Assembly (NCBI RefSeq): GCF_002154895.1
Contig: NZ_MUIZ01000001.1
Span: 471,240 to 535,239 of the forward strand
Direction of reading: 5' to 3'
Source: Lactococcus petauri
Lineage (GTDB): Bacteria > Bacillota > Bacilli > Lactobacillales > Streptococcaceae
Length of the DNA: 64,000 nucleotides
The position numbers were made by a program, and so were the translations under genes. A model generated the notes under the pieces. That model ran no database searches, was not told the DNA's origin, and was given only the letters and a program-made list of their open reading frames with translations. Below, piece by piece: positions 16,810 to 25,732 of the stretch (the stretch's first letter is position 1; each line of letters begins with the position of its first letter).

Positions 16810-17351
16810 TTATAGCCCTTCATTATTTCTTCTATTTGTTGAAGCTCAATCCCAAACATGTTAAGTCTTTTGAGGATTTGCTTGCCATTAGCATAACCTA
16901 TGCGGAGTTCTTCACAGAGATATTCCCGACGTTGGCGACTATCAGAGCGGAGGACAAGACCAAAGTTAATAAGATCTGCTTGAACCACAGTCGGCTCGAT
17001 ATTCGCGCCTCCTGTCAAGTGTCCCAAAGCTTTTTGCAAATCTTCATACTTGGCATGTTCTACTCCGAGAGAACCTTTACCTTTAGGTCGTGCTTCTTCA
17101 CGTTTCAAAAAGGCATGCTGCGCCTCAGGAATAGCTTGCATAATAATCTTACGGATGCGTTCCCCTTGAAAATCTGGATCAGTAAAAACAACAAGCCCTC
17201 GTTTCTCTTGGAGGACCTTTAACCGCTCGATATCAGTCGCGTCTATACTACTTCCACCAGTTTCATAGGTATCCAGATCATAAAAGCGCTTCAGGTTTCT
17301 TGTGTCATCTCGCCCTTCAACGACGATAACTTTTTCGATTTTTTCTTTCAT
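16806..17351 (-). CDS. rnmV: Ribonuclease M5
   Basis: A 181-residue Toprim nuclease that completes 5S rRNA maturation. The Toprim motifs IVVEGRDD (about 9-16) and VVFTDPDFQGERIRK (about 54-68) are intact. It overlaps tatD at its start (17348-17351) and the ABC ATPase at its end. RnmV is commonly linked to rsmA in Firmicutes; here the two are about 10 kb apart with the scr island between. Confidence 0.93.
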   Translation of the reverse strand: MKEKIEKVIVVEGRDDTRNLKRFYDLDTYETGGSSIDATDIERLKVLQEKRGLVVFTDPDFQGERIRKIIMQAIPEAQHAFLKREEARPKGKGSLGVEHAKYEDLQKALGHLTGGANIEPTVVQADLINFGLVLRSDSRQRREYLCEELRIGYANGKQILKRLNMFGIELQQIEEIMKGYK

Positions 17352-18121
17352 GAGGTCAAACCAAAAACTTTCAGTGCATTTGCATAGGTTTGCTCAGCCA
17401 CTTCTTCCAAGCTAAGTCCACGAAGTTCCGCAATTTTCTCTGCTGTATAACGTGTGTAGCCTGGCTGATTTTCCTTACCGCGATAAGGCATTGGTGAAAG
17501 ATAAGGGGCATCAGTTTCCACAAGTATGCGATCTAAAGGAAGCTTTGTAGCTGCTTCTTGGACATCAAGAGCCTTTTTAAATGTCACAACACCTGAGAAA
17601 GAAAGCATTAGACCAAGCTCCAGAAACTGTCGGGCCTCTTCATAGGTACCAGAAAAGCTGTGCATGATTCCTCCACGAGAGCCAACGCCTTCAGACTTTA
17701 TAATTTCATAAGTATCAGCTAAAGCATCACGTGTGTGTACCACAAAAGGAACATCTGCTTCTTTTGAAATTTGAATTTGGCGCCGAAAACTTTGTTCTTG
17801 CAGTTCTTTTGATTCGACCATCCAATGATAATCTAAGCCAATTTCGCCCACTGCAAGCACCTTATTTTTTTGCAAATTTTCCAGCAGATACTGCTCTGCA
17901 GCTTGATCAAAGCTTCCACATTCATCTGGATGCCAACCAATCGTAGCATAGCATTCTTCATGTTCTGTAGCAAGCTTTATCGCCCAATCATTTGTTTTAC
18001 GTTCCACTCCGACAATATTCATGCGATGAACCCCTAGCTCATGTGCCTGAGTAATAATTTCCTTTTCTCTACCAATAAATTCATCTGAATTGAGGTGTGT
18101 GTGCGTGTCAAAAATATCCAT
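17348..18121 (-). CDS. tatD: TatD-family metal-dependent deoxyribonuclease
   Basis: A 257-residue TIM-barrel hydrolase of the TatD family. Metal ligands are seen in FDTHTHL (residues 3-9), GEIGLDYHW (about 93), VVHTRDA, MHSFSG and ETDAPYLSP. The start is ATG 18121, where MDIFDTHTHLN begins; an upstream TTG at 18139 would give an unusual extension. No Shine-Dalgarno is present: TATAAT (18128-18133) ends 6 nt before the ATG, so the mRNA is predicted to be leaderless. First gene of the tatD-rnmV-ABC operon. Confidence 0.92.
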   Translation of the reverse strand: MDIFDTHTHLNSDEFIGREKEIITQAHELGVHRMNIVGVERKTNDWAIKLATEHEECYATIGWHPDECGSFDQAAEQYLLENLQKNKVLAVGEIGLDYHWMVESKELQEQSFRRQIQISKEADVPFVVHTRDALADTYEIIKSEGVGSRGGIMHSFSGTYEEARQFLELGLMLSFSGVVTFKKALDVQEAATKLPLDRILVETDAPYLSPMPYRGKENQPGYTRYTAEKIAELRGLSLEEVAEQTYANALKVFGLTS

Positions 18122-18216
18122 TCTTCTATTATAACCCAAAATAAAGCAAATCTTATCTTAGAAAAACCGCTCTATTTTAAAAAGAAAATTTTCCTTTACT
18201 AAAAGCATGCAGCAAA

Positions 18217-18237
18217 AAACACCCGCTCGGGGTGTTT
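18217..18237 (-). terminator. Terminator of the first spx gene
   Basis: Minus strand AAACACCC CGAG CGGGTGTTT-type stem (plus coordinates 18217-18224/18229-18237) followed by TTTTTTGCTG, 20 nt past the stop at 18257. Confidence 0.75.
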
Positions 18238-18256
18238 ATAATAATTGCATTTGCTT

Positions 18257-18655
18257 TTATATGGCATTGCGCAAACGAGCGCCGCCATTTTCTAAAATAC
18301 GTACTGTACGCGGTAAAAAAGCACGGATTTCTTCTTCGTTGTATCCCACATGTAGACGTTTTTCATCCATAATGATTGGACGGCGCATGATTTGCGGATT
18401 TTCTGAAATGATTTTGATGGCTGCTGAAAGCGACAAGTCTTCAAAATCAACGCCTAAGGTCTTCACAAAGCGATTACGGCTAGAAATAAGCCCTTCCACA
18501 CCATCATCACACTTTTCAAGAATACGACTAATTTCTTCTGCTGAAAGTGGGTCGCCAATGAGGTTACGTTCTTGAAATGGAATATTGTGATAAGTAAGCC
18601 AAGTTTTAGCTTTTTTACAACTCGTACAAGATGGGGCCGTATAAATAGTAAGCAT
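18257..18655 (-). CDS. Spx/ArsC-family transcriptional regulator (paralogue 1)
   Basis: A 132-residue thioredoxin-fold protein of the Spx/MgsR family. The redox switch motif C-T-S-C is at residues 9-12, and the C-terminus carries LHVGYNEEEIRAFLPR, typical of Spx proteins that bind the RNA polymerase alpha C-terminal domain. The start ATG at 18655 follows AAAGGAGAGAGGG; an upstream TTG would add ten residues without support. A second paralogue lies at 49340-49732. Spx proteins drive disulphide and general stress responses; which paralogue does so here is not readable. Confidence 0.9.
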   Translation of the reverse strand: MLTIYTAPSCTSCKKAKTWLTYHNIPFQERNLIGDPLSAEEISRILEKCDDGVEGLISSRNRFVKTLGVDFEDLSLSAAIKIISENPQIMRRPIIMDEKRLHVGYNEEEIRAFLPRTVRILENGGARLRNAI

Positions 18656-18701
18656 CCCTCTCTCCTTTATATTAATATGGAACAATCCATGATCTTATTT
18701 A

Positions 18702-18741
18702 TAATACCTAGCGGTATTAGCATTTGCTATTATAGCACAAT
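18702..18741 (-). promoter_or_regulatory. Promoter and leader palindrome of spx paralogue 1
   Basis: TGCTATAAT (extended -10) lies at about 18731-18739 on the minus strand. Just downstream TAATACC-TAGC-GGTATTA (18702-18719) is a perfect 7-bp inverted repeat, either an operator or a leader hairpin. Confidence 0.45.
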
Positions 18742-18783
18742 TGACAGACAAAAAAAAGACCCTTTCCCTTTTTATTCTAAAAA

Positions 18784-18805
18784 AATCTGTCCTATTGGAC
18801 AGATT
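18784..18805 (-). terminator. Terminator of the membrane-anchored hypothetical gene
   Basis: AATCTGTCC TATT GGACAGATT, a perfect 9-bp stem with TTTTTTT following on the minus strand, 12 nt after the stop at 18817. Confidence 0.85.
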
Positions 18806-18816
18806 AAAAAAAGTAT

Positions 18817-19347
18817 TTAAATGTTATAATACTGGCGTTTTAACATAGATGGATAAATGTTCTTTGCTTCTTCCAGTTCTTTTTTCTTATTCTCAATATC
18901 TTCCGTAATTTCGACCGAAAAATTTTCAAAAATAGGACGTGCTTCTTTGAAAATATAGCCGCCATTTTTCAAATCTTGTTCATCTTCGAAAACAGCCAAA
19001 TGGTGGGATAGATTTTTAAAGAAAGTACTTAAGAAATAAGCGGGGATGTACAAATTATACATTGAAGTATAATTTTTCAAAAAATTATAGTCGTAAAACG
19101 GCACTTTTACATCACTACGGGGATTAACGATTTCTTCATCATCTCCAATAATCGGACGGTTCAAGATTTCGATAATTTTTTGATTCAAGGTGTTTCTGAC
19201 TTCAATTTCGCGTAAGAGTTTCTCAATGGCTAAGCGCTTCTTATAGCGATTTTCGTCAAAACGTTTGTAGATATACATGCCCGCAATAAAAAGCCAAGCA
19301 CCCGCAATCATAGCAATAATCATAGAAATAATAAGTTCTGAATTCAT
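18817..19347 (-). CDS. Membrane-anchored hypothetical protein
   Basis: A 176-residue protein I do not recognise. Residues about 5-27 form one membrane helix, followed by a charged, predicted helical region (RFDENRYKKRLAIEKLLREIEVRN) that is probably cytoplasmic and may be a coiled coil. The C-terminal half has no recognisable domain. It has its own terminator. The start lacks a ribosome binding site: TGTTATAAT (-10 at 19354-19359) ends 6 nt before the ATG, predicting a leaderless mRNA. Confidence 0.7.
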   Translation of the reverse strand: MNSELIISMIIAMIAGAWLFIAGMYIYKRFDENRYKKRLAIEKLLREIEVRNTLNQKIIEILNRPIIGDDEEIVNPRSDVKVPFYDYNFLKNYTSMYNLYIPAYFLSTFFKNLSHHLAVFEDEQDLKNGGYIFKEARPIFENFSVEITEDIENKKKELEEAKNIYPSMLKRQYYNI

Positions 19348-19406
19348 ACTATTATTATAACAAAATGACTAATGTTTTAAAACTCATTTCTCCAGAATTT
19401 ATATAG

Positions 19407-19784
19407 CTAAGCTGTTATTTCGATCTTATTTCCCTCAGGATCGAGAATAACGGCTTCATAATAGCCATCGCCAGTTCTCCGTGGTCCAGATAAAACTTCA
19501 AAACCTTGTTCTAAAAATTCTTGAGCCCGCTTGTCTACCTCGGCTTCATCTCCCACCTGTAAAGCAAGATGAGCAAAACCCAGACCTTCAGGCATTATCT
19601 TTTCAATATCTGCACGATGCATGAGCTCTACACGTGCCCCTTCTTCAAAACTCATAAAATATGAAGTAAAGCCTGTTTTAGAGTTGTGATATTGCTGACC
19701 CGCCCTTGCAGAAAAAAAGGTTTCATAAAAATGCCTCATCTTCCCTAAGTCTCTTACCCAAATTCCGATATGTTCAACTTTCAT
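19407..19784 (-). CDS. VOC-family (glyoxalase/bleomycin-resistance-like) protein
   Basis: A 125-residue vicinal-oxygen-chelate protein with the paired beta-alpha-beta-beta-beta modules. Candidate metal ligands are H5 (VEHIGIWV), E near residue 53 (ARVELMH), H near 70 (FAHLALQV) and E near 121 (NKIEITA), the usual H/E/H/E arrangement. It may be a lactoylglutathione-lyase-like detoxification enzyme; the substrate is not evident. CAAGGAGATAAAAAG precedes the ATG. Confidence 0.85.
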   Translation of the reverse strand: MKVEHIGIWVRDLGKMRHFYETFFSARAGQQYHNSKTGFTSYFMSFEEGARVELMHRADIEKIMPEGLGFAHLALQVGDEAEVDKRAQEFLEQGFEVLSGPRRTGDGYYEAVILDPEGNKIEITA

Positions 19785-19902
19785 CTTTTTATCTCCTTGA
19801 CTCTATTATAATATACTCCGACAGATAAAAGTGTTCCTTTCTTTGAAACATTTTACTTTTGAAAAGATATCTTCATTTCCTCCTTTTTAATCATACTTAT
19901 TT

Positions 19903-19919
19903 TTTGACCTTTTTTGACC
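19903..19919 (+). promoter_or_regulatory. CtsR operator in front of clpP
   Basis: TTTGACC-TTT-TTTGACC matches the tandem heptad box of the heat-shock repressor CtsR (complement of GGTCAAA-N3-GGTCAAA). It overlaps the -35 box of the clpP promoter. Confidence 0.85.
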
Positions 19920-19932
19920 TTTGATTTATAAT
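19904..19932 (+). promoter_or_regulatory. Promoter of clpP
   Basis: TTGACC (19904-19909), 17 nt, TATAAT (19927-19932), 31 nt before the ATG. Expected to be silenced by CtsR and induced by heat. Confidence 0.8.
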
Positions 19933-19963
19933 AGAATAAAACATTGAAAAAGGAGACTTATCT

Positions 19964-20563
19964 ATGGGATATTTAGTACCTACTGTCATCGAGCAATCAA
20001 GCCGTGGTGAACGCGCATATGACATTTATAGCCGTCTACTGAAAGACCGTATCATCATGTTGACAGGCCAAGTTGAGGATGGTATGGCCAACTCAATCAT
20101 CGCACAACTCCTCTTCTTGGATGCCCAAGACAGCACAAAGGATATTTACCTCTACATTAACACACCTGGTGGTTCTGTTTCTGCTGGACTTGCAATTGTT
20201 GATACTATGAACTTCATCAAATCTGATGTTCAAACAATCGTTATGGGTATCGCTGCATCTATGGGTACAATCATTGCTTCTAGTGGTACAAAAGGCAAAC
20301 GTTTCATGTTGCCGCATGCTGAATACATGATCCACCAACCTATGGGCGGTACTGGTGGTGGTACACAACAAACCGATATGGCTATCGCAGCAGAACACTT
20401 GCTCAAAACACGTCGTACTTTAGAAAAGATTTTGGCCGAAAACTCTGGTCAGTCTATTGAAAAAGTACATGCTGATGCAGAACGTGACAACTGGATGACA
20501 GCCCAAGAAACATTGGATTATGGTTTCATTGACGAAATCATGGAAGCCAACAGCTTAAAGTAA
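19964..20563 (+). CDS. clpP: ATP-dependent Clp protease proteolytic subunit
   Basis: A 199-residue serine protease forming the double-heptamer ClpP chamber that works with ClpC, ClpE or ClpX. The catalytic triad is visible: Ser in GIAASMGT (about residue 97), His in [10 protein letters not shown] (about 122) and Asp in ERDNWM (about 171). GGAG precedes the ATG. It is monocistronic and bounded by a CtsR-controlled promoter and a strong terminator. Its partner gene clpC at 31787 carries a similar operator. Confidence 0.97.
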   Translation: MGYLVPTVIEQSSRGERAYDIYSRLLKDRIIMLTGQVEDGMANSIIAQLLFLDAQDSTKDIYLYINTPGGSVSAGLAIVDTMNFIKSDVQTIVMGIAASMGTIIASSGTKGKRFMLPHAEYMIHQPMGGTGGGTQQTDMAIAAEHLLKTRRTLEKILAENSGQSIEKVHADAERDNWMTAQETLDYGFIDEIMEANSLK

Positions 20564-20576
20564 AGTAAAACAAAAA

Positions 20577-20606
20577 AACGTTCAACCTAAGAGTTGAACG
20601 TTTTTC
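20577..20606. terminator. Bidirectional terminator between clpP and pyc
   Basis: AACGTTCAAC CTAAGA GTTGAACGTT, a perfect 10-bp stem with A-rich 5' and T-rich 3' flanks. Confidence 0.88.
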
Positions 20607-20608
20607 TT

Positions 20609-23600
20609 TTATTGCTCACGTAGTTCGATAAGAAGATCTTTCGTCTGAATCGCTTCTCCTGCTACGGCATGAATTTCTTCAATCATAGCATCAAACGGTG
20701 CTTCGATGGTCGTCTCCATCTTCATTGCTTCTGTAACCATCAGTGCTTGTCCTTTTTTGACCTGATCTCCTTTTTTCACTAGGATATCCAAAACAGATCC
20801 CGGCATGGTTGCACCAATTTGTTGTGGATCGGTGCTGTCAGCCTTGCGCTTCGCAACAATTTGTGTTTTGATCGATTGGTCATTTACACTAATTTCACGT
20901 CTTTGACCATTCAGGTTAAAGAAGAGCACACGATTTCCTAAAACATCTGGCTCACCAATCTCATCAAGACGAATAATCAGAGTTTTACCTTTCTCAATCT
21001 GCACCTCAATTTGCTCACCCATACGCATACCATGGAGGAAGGTTTCCGTATCAAGCAAGGTTACTGAGCCAAAAGCATCTTGCATTTTTTGATAATCCAA
21101 GAAGACTTGTGGGTACATAATGTAGCTTAAAACTTCATGTTCTTCAGCTGGGTAACCTAATATGTCTGAGAGTTCCTTTTCCACTTGTGCAAAGTCAACG
21201 GCTGGCGCGTGAAGACCGGGACGATCTGTTAACGCTTGTTTACCTTTGAGAACCAGCGATTGAAGTTTCTCTGGGAAACCACCTACAGGTTGACCTAAAT
21301 CTCCTTGGAAGAAGGAAACAACTGACTCTGGGAAGTTTAATTCTGCGCCTTTTGCATAAACATCTTCTTCTGTGAGATCATTTTGCACCATAAAGAGTGC
21401 CATGTCACCCACAACTTTCGAACTTGGAGTCACTTTAATAATGTCACCAAACATCATGTTCACTTTGCTATACATAGCTTTGACTTCATCAAAACGAGCA
21501 TCTAAGCCAACTGCAGCAGATTGTGCTTTAAGATTGGTATATTGTCCCCCTGGCATCTCATGTCTGTAAACTTCTGTTTGCGGGCTCGTAATTCCAGCTT
21601 CAAAAGGCGCATAATAACGACGCGTATCTTCCCAATAATGGTCAATTTGTTCCGCGTTAGCAATATGCAAAGCCGCATGACGTCCACCATGCTCCAAGGC
21701 ATAATAAAGTGACTGCATAGAAGGCTGCGATGTGCCACCAGCAAGTGATGCGGTCGCCACATCGACGATATCTACACCTGCCTTAATCGCACCCGAATAA
21801 GTAATAATACCATTACCTGCCGTATCATGTGTATGCAAATGAATCGGCAAATCAACTGCTTCTTTCAGTGCTGTTATCAGTACATAGGCAGCTTGTGGCT
21901 TCAGAAGACCAGCCATATCCTTAATTGCAAGAATATGAGCACCGCTAGCTTCCAATTCTTTAGCTAGGTCTTTATAATACTTCAAGTCATATTTTTGACG
22001 TGTTTTATCTAAGATATCGCCAGTATAACAAATCGTTGCTTCAGCAATTTTACCCGTGTCACGTACAGTTTGGATAGATTTTTCCATTTGCGGCAGCCAG
22101 TTAAGACTATCAAAAATACGGAAAACATCGATTCCCTCAGCTGCTGCTTTTTGAATAAACTCCTGAATAACATTATCAGGATAATTTTGATAACCTACTG
22201 CATTTGAGCCGCGGAACAGCATTTGGAAAAGTGTATTGGGCATCTGGTCACGCAATTTTCTTAAGCGATACCAAGGTGATTCATTTAAGAAACGGTAGGC
22301 GACATCGAAAGTTGCCCCGCCCCACATCTCTACAGAGAATAGATCAGAAAGACCTTGATCTACAGAGGTTGCAATCCCCTTCATATCTTGTAGACGCAAG
22401 CGTGTGGCTAAAAGACTTTGGTGTGCATCACGAAAAGTTGTATCTGTGAGCAAAACTTCATGTGAACCTTTAACAAAGTCTACTACGGCTGCAGCACCTT
22501 CTTGATCAAGGATATTCTTTGTTGTTGTTTTCTGGAGAAGCTCAATTTCAGGTTGACGAGCAGGTTCAAAATAACGCTTCTCTGTTTTGTCAATCCCTGG
22601 GAATCCATTCACGGTAATATTCGAAATATATTTCAAGATTTTTGTACCGCGATTACGTTTGCGAGAAAACTTGAAGAGTTGTGGTGTATTGTCAATAAAG
22701 GTTGTCGTTGCTTGACCACTAGTAAACTGCTCGTCCTCAATAACATTTTCCAAAAACGGGATATTCGTTTTTACCCCACGAATGCGGAATTCACGTAAGA
22801 CACGCTGCATCTTATGCACCGCCTCTTCAAAATCTGTCGCATGAGTACAAACCTTGACTAAAAGACTGTCGAAATAAGGCGTCACTTCATATCCTGCATA
22901 AGCATTACCTACATCTAGACGTACACCAAATCCGCCTGGTGAGCGGTATGTGTTAATTTTTCCTGTATCTGGAAGGAAATTATTTTCGGGATCTTCAGTC
23001 GTGATACGGCACTGGATGGCTGCACCTAGACATGGAATTTCATCCTGTGCAGGAATTTTGATATCTTGATGCAAATCCTTGCCTTGAGCAATAAGAATTT
23101 GTGCTGTAACAATATCGACACCAGTAACCATCTCCGTAATCGTATGTTCTACTTGGACCCGTGGGTTAACTTCAATAAAGTAAAATTGATTATCTTTAAC
23201 TAAAAACTCAACTGTCCCTGCATTAACATAACCCACAGCTTGGCAAAGTTGGACAGCTGCTTGACAGATTTCATTTCTAAATTCTGGATCTAAGCCTACA
23301 GCTGGTGCAATTTCGATGACTTTTTGATTACGGCGTTGCACAGAACAATCTCGCTCATGAAGATGAACAATATTGCCATGTGTATCTCCCAAAATCTGTA
23401 CTTCGATATGTTTTGGATTTTCAATATATTTTTCAACGTAAATTTCTGCTGAACCAAAAGCTGTTTGTGCTTCAGACTTGGCACGCGCATAACCGTCACG
23501 CATCTCTTCGTCATTGCGAGCAACACGCATTCCACGTCCACCACCACCGAGAGCTGCTTTTATCATGACAGGATAACCATAGGTTTCAGAAAAGGCAAGA

Positions 23601-24028
23601 GCCCCATCCAAATCGACAGCTCCATCCGTTCCTGGAATACCTTGGATTTGCGCTAAATCCGCTGCTTTCTTAGCTTTAATTTTATCGCCAAAAATATCCA
23701 AATGTTTTAAATCTGGCCCTACAAAAACTAAGCCAGCTTCACGGACCTTAGTCGCAAATTCTAAGTTTTCAGAAAGTAAACCATATCCCGGGTGAATTGC
23801 ATCCGCTCCTGCATCTAGAGCAATACGAATAATATCATCCGCATCAAGGTAAGCATCTATCGGTTTTTTACCTTGTCCGACTAAGTATGCTTCGTCTGCT
23901 TTGAAACGGTGTACCGAGTACTCATCTTCTTTTGCATAGATGGCTACAGTGGACAAACCCAGTTCATTACAGGCACGAAAAACACGAATGGCAATTTCAC
24001 CACGGTTGGCAACGAGCAGTTTTTTCAT
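20609..24028 (-). CDS. pyc: Pyruvate carboxylase
   Basis: A 1139-residue biotin enzyme that makes oxaloacetate from pyruvate and bicarbonate for aspartate and related biosynthesis. Order: biotin carboxylase with ATP-grasp (1-450; GGGGRGMR glycine loop), carboxyltransferase (about 530-800; LLTDTTFRDAHQSLLATR and MAGLLKP), the PYC central domain, and a C-terminal biotinyl domain with EAMKMET (biotin Lys, about residue 1105). Length is full. It reads toward the clpP terminator. Upstream is a 200-base region with ftsW on the same strand. Confidence 0.96.
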   Translation of the reverse strand: MKKLLVANRGEIAIRVFRACNELGLSTVAIYAKEDEYSVHRFKADEAYLVGQGKKPIDAYLDADDIIRIALDAGADAIHPGYGLLSENLEFATKVREAGLVFVGPDLKHLDIFGDKIKAKKAADLAQIQGIPGTDGAVDLDGALAFSETYGYPVMIKAALGGGGRGMRVARNDEEMRDGYARAKSEAQTAFGSAEIYVEKYIENPKHIEVQILGDTHGNIVHLHERDCSVQRRNQKVIEIAPAVGLDPEFRNEICQAAVQLCQAVGYVNAGTVEFLVKDNQFYFIEVNPRVQVEHTITEMVTGVDIVTAQILIAQGKDLHQDIKIPAQDEIPCLGAAIQCRITTEDPENNFLPDTGKINTYRSPGGFGVRLDVGNAYAGYEVTPYFDSLLVKVCTHATDFEEAVHKMQRVLREFRIRGVKTNIPFLENVIEDEQFTSGQATTTFIDNTPQLFKFSRKRNRGTKILKYISNITVNGFPGIDKTEKRYFEPARQPEIELLQKTTTKNILDQEGAAAVVDFVKGSHEVLLTDTTFRDAHQSLLATRLRLQDMKGIATSVDQGLSDLFSVEMWGGATFDVAYRFLNESPWYRLRKLRDQMPNTLFQMLFRGSNAVGYQNYPDNVIQEFIQKAAAEGIDVFRIFDSLNWLPQMEKSIQTVRDTGKIAEATICYTGDILDKTRQKYDLKYYKDLAKELEASGAHILAIKDMAGLLKPQAAYVLITALKEAVDLPIHLHTHDTAGNGIITYSGAIKAGVDIVDVATASLAGGTSQPSMQSLYYALEHGGRHAALHIANAEQIDHYWEDTRRYYAPFEAGITSPQTEVYRHEMPGGQYTNLKAQSAAVGLDARFDEVKAMYSKVNMMFGDIIKVTPSSKVVGDMALFMVQNDLTEEDVYAKGAELNFPESVVSFFQGDLGQPVGGFPEKLQSLVLKGKQALTDRPGLHAPAVDFAQVEKELSDILGYPAEEHEVLSYIMYPQVFLDYQKMQDAFGSVTLLDTETFLHGMRMGEQIEVQIEKGKTLIIRLDEIGEPDVLGNRVLFFNLNGQRREISVNDQSIKTQIVAKRKADSTDPQQIGATMPGSVLDILVKKGDQVKKGQALMVTEAMKMETTIEAPFDAMIEEIHAVAGEAIQTKDLLIELREQ

Positions 24029-24101
24029 ACAATCCCCTATCTTTATTTCCTAAATATGTTGTGTAATATGGTTGACGATACCTTATAATTCAATTTCCTT
24101 C

Positions 24102-24116
24102 TTGCTTTAGCAAGAT
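24102..24116 (-). promoter_or_regulatory. Small palindrome upstream of pyc
   Basis: CTTGCT-TT-AGCAAG forms a 6-bp inverted repeat about 75 nt before the pyc start, with TTATAA-like sequence between. It could be an operator; evidence is thin. Confidence 0.25.
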
Positions 24117-24184
24117 AGAGGCATTGAGTATTAGAAAGCATCAGCAACCAAATTATGAATTTTCACAACATACAAACTTTATAA

Positions 24185-24209
24185 AAAAAGCTAATTTGAT
24201 TAGCTTTTT
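24185..24209 (-). terminator. Terminator of ftsW
   Basis: AAAAAGCTAA TTTGA TTAGCTTTTT, a 10-bp stem ending 20 nt past the ftsW stop; the minus side continues TTTAT. Confidence 0.7.
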
Positions 24210-24229
24210 CTTAACTTTAGCATTTAATA

Positions 24230-25453
24230 TTAAACATTTCTAGCATATGTACTTGAAAGCTCTCTGACTTCTCTACGTTTTTCATCTGCCGAAATGTTGA
24301 GTACGAAAGCAATCCCCAAAGACAACACAAGGAATGATGATCCTCCTTGCGATAGGAATGGGAATGTTACCCCTGTTTCCGGAATAATTCCAAAGGCTCC
24401 CCCAATATTGATAAATACTGAAATCAAAAGGGTAGAACCAATACCGATACAGATCATCGAATTAAACGCACTTTTTGCACGGATACCGACCATTAAGATA
24501 CGAACAATCATAAAGAACAATACGCCGAGAACAAGAATCCCTCCGATTAGACCCAGCTCCTCAATGACAATCGAGAAGATAAAGTCCGTGTGCGCTTCAG
24601 GTAGAAAGCCGTTTTTCTCAATAGAGTTCCCAAGTCCACGACCAAACCATCCGCCATTACTTACGGCGTAATAGGAGTTGGCCATTTGGTGACCATATGT
24701 TGACAAGCCTCCGAACGGATTAACCATCGCCTTAAAACGTGCATTGACATAGTGTCCCGGGATAACATCCCCACCTACAGCATAAAGGTAGGCAATAAAG
24801 GCAACCATCGCTCCCAAAATTATCTTGCCATAGCCACTAAACCAACGCCAAGAGATTCCACTCGAAGCAATCATTACTCCTGTAATCATCGCCATAATAG
24901 AAGCATTACCCAAGTCTGGCATGATAACCAAAATCCCTAACATTACGAGAATCGCAGAGCGCCAACCACCAAATAGTTTTTGCCAAATAGTTTTCCCTTT
25001 GAAAATTGCTGCGATATCTTTTTCATATATTTCATCCTGCTTTTCGGAAAAGACAGAAGCCAGATACCACACAACGAAAAATTTTGCATATTCAGCAGGT
25101 TGAATCGTCCCCACACCTGGGATAGGAATCCAGCCATGAGCGCCATTTGCGGAAGTATTTGGCCCGACACGCGAATAAATCATGGCTGAGATCAAAAGAA
25201 ATAAAACCCAGCCAATCATTTTTTTACTCTTAAGGGCCCGGAGTTTCATCCGGTAAATCACTGCAATAGCAACAAAACTCAGCAACATAAACGCGCCTTG
25301 GTTGATTGCCATTTTATAAGGTGAAAGTCCCTTCGCCAGCTGATATGGGACTGTTGCTGAAAAAACCATCACGATACCTACAGCTGACATTATCAGGTAG
25401 GGAATCAAAATAGAATAGTTCAGGAAGTTTGCTTTCTTCAATCCATCATTCAT
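24230..25453 (-). CDS. ftsW: SEDS peptidoglycan polymerase FtsW
   Basis: A 407-residue polytopic membrane protein of the SEDS family, the septal peptidoglycan glycosyltransferase partnered with a class B PBP. About ten membrane helices can be traced. Signature stretches include PAEYAKFF, the NP-x-GG loop (MVNPFGGLSTYGHQ), AHTDFIFSIVIEELGLIGG and the terminal GVTFPFLSQGGSSF. Together these favour FtsW over RodA, although the two are close. It is adjacent to pyc, an arrangement familiar in lactococci. Confidence 0.9.
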   Translation of the reverse strand: MNDGLKKANFLNYSILIPYLIMSAVGIVMVFSATVPYQLAKGLSPYKMAINQGAFMLLSFVAIAVIYRMKLRALKSKKMIGWVLFLLISAMIYSRVGPNTSANGAHGWIPIPGVGTIQPAEYAKFFVVWYLASVFSEKQDEIYEKDIAAIFKGKTIWQKLFGGWRSAILVMLGILVIMPDLGNASIMAMITGVMIASSGISWRWFSGYGKIILGAMVAFIAYLYAVGGDVIPGHYVNARFKAMVNPFGGLSTYGHQMANSYYAVSNGGWFGRGLGNSIEKNGFLPEAHTDFIFSIVIEELGLIGGILVLGVLFFMIVRILMVGIRAKSAFNSMICIGIGSTLLISVFINIGGAFGIIPETGVTFPFLSQGGSSFLVLSLGIAFVLNISADEKRREVRELSSTYARNV

Positions 25454-25585
25454 TTTATGTTATCATTTCATTTCTATTATTTTTTAACATTTTTTATTAT
25501 ACCATTTTTTCAGTTTCATTTTTACAGATGTGCAATTATTTTAAAAATAAATGATTTTTCTAGAATGAAAAATACTTCATAGCAC

Positions 25586-25732
25586 TTAAACTTCTCGGTG
25601 TAATGTAACCATGCGCTCTTTTGGACAAAACTTCATCGTTTCGACTTTATCAGGGTTGCTGCTTTTATTCTTACTGCTGATATAATTTTTACTCTTACAA
25701 CTTGTGCAAGCTAAAGTTATTTTCACTCTCAT
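25586..25732 (-). CDS. rpmG: 50S ribosomal protein L33
   Basis: A 48-residue ribosomal protein read directly from the minus strand ([19 protein letters not shown] at the start, TLHREV at the end). The first zinc-ribbon pair CTSC is present (residues 9-12), but the second is reduced to CPKE, one cysteine lost, so this copy is an intermediate between zinc-binding (C+) and zinc-free (C-) L33. Its ATG overlaps the stop of the efflux pump gene (ATGA at 25729-25732), so translation is probably coupled. No secE gene follows; the remaining bases to ftsW are AT-rich and hold no gene I can see. Confidence 0.92.
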   Translation of the reverse strand: MRVKITLACTSCKSKNYISSKNKSSNPDKVETMKFCPKERMVTLHREV

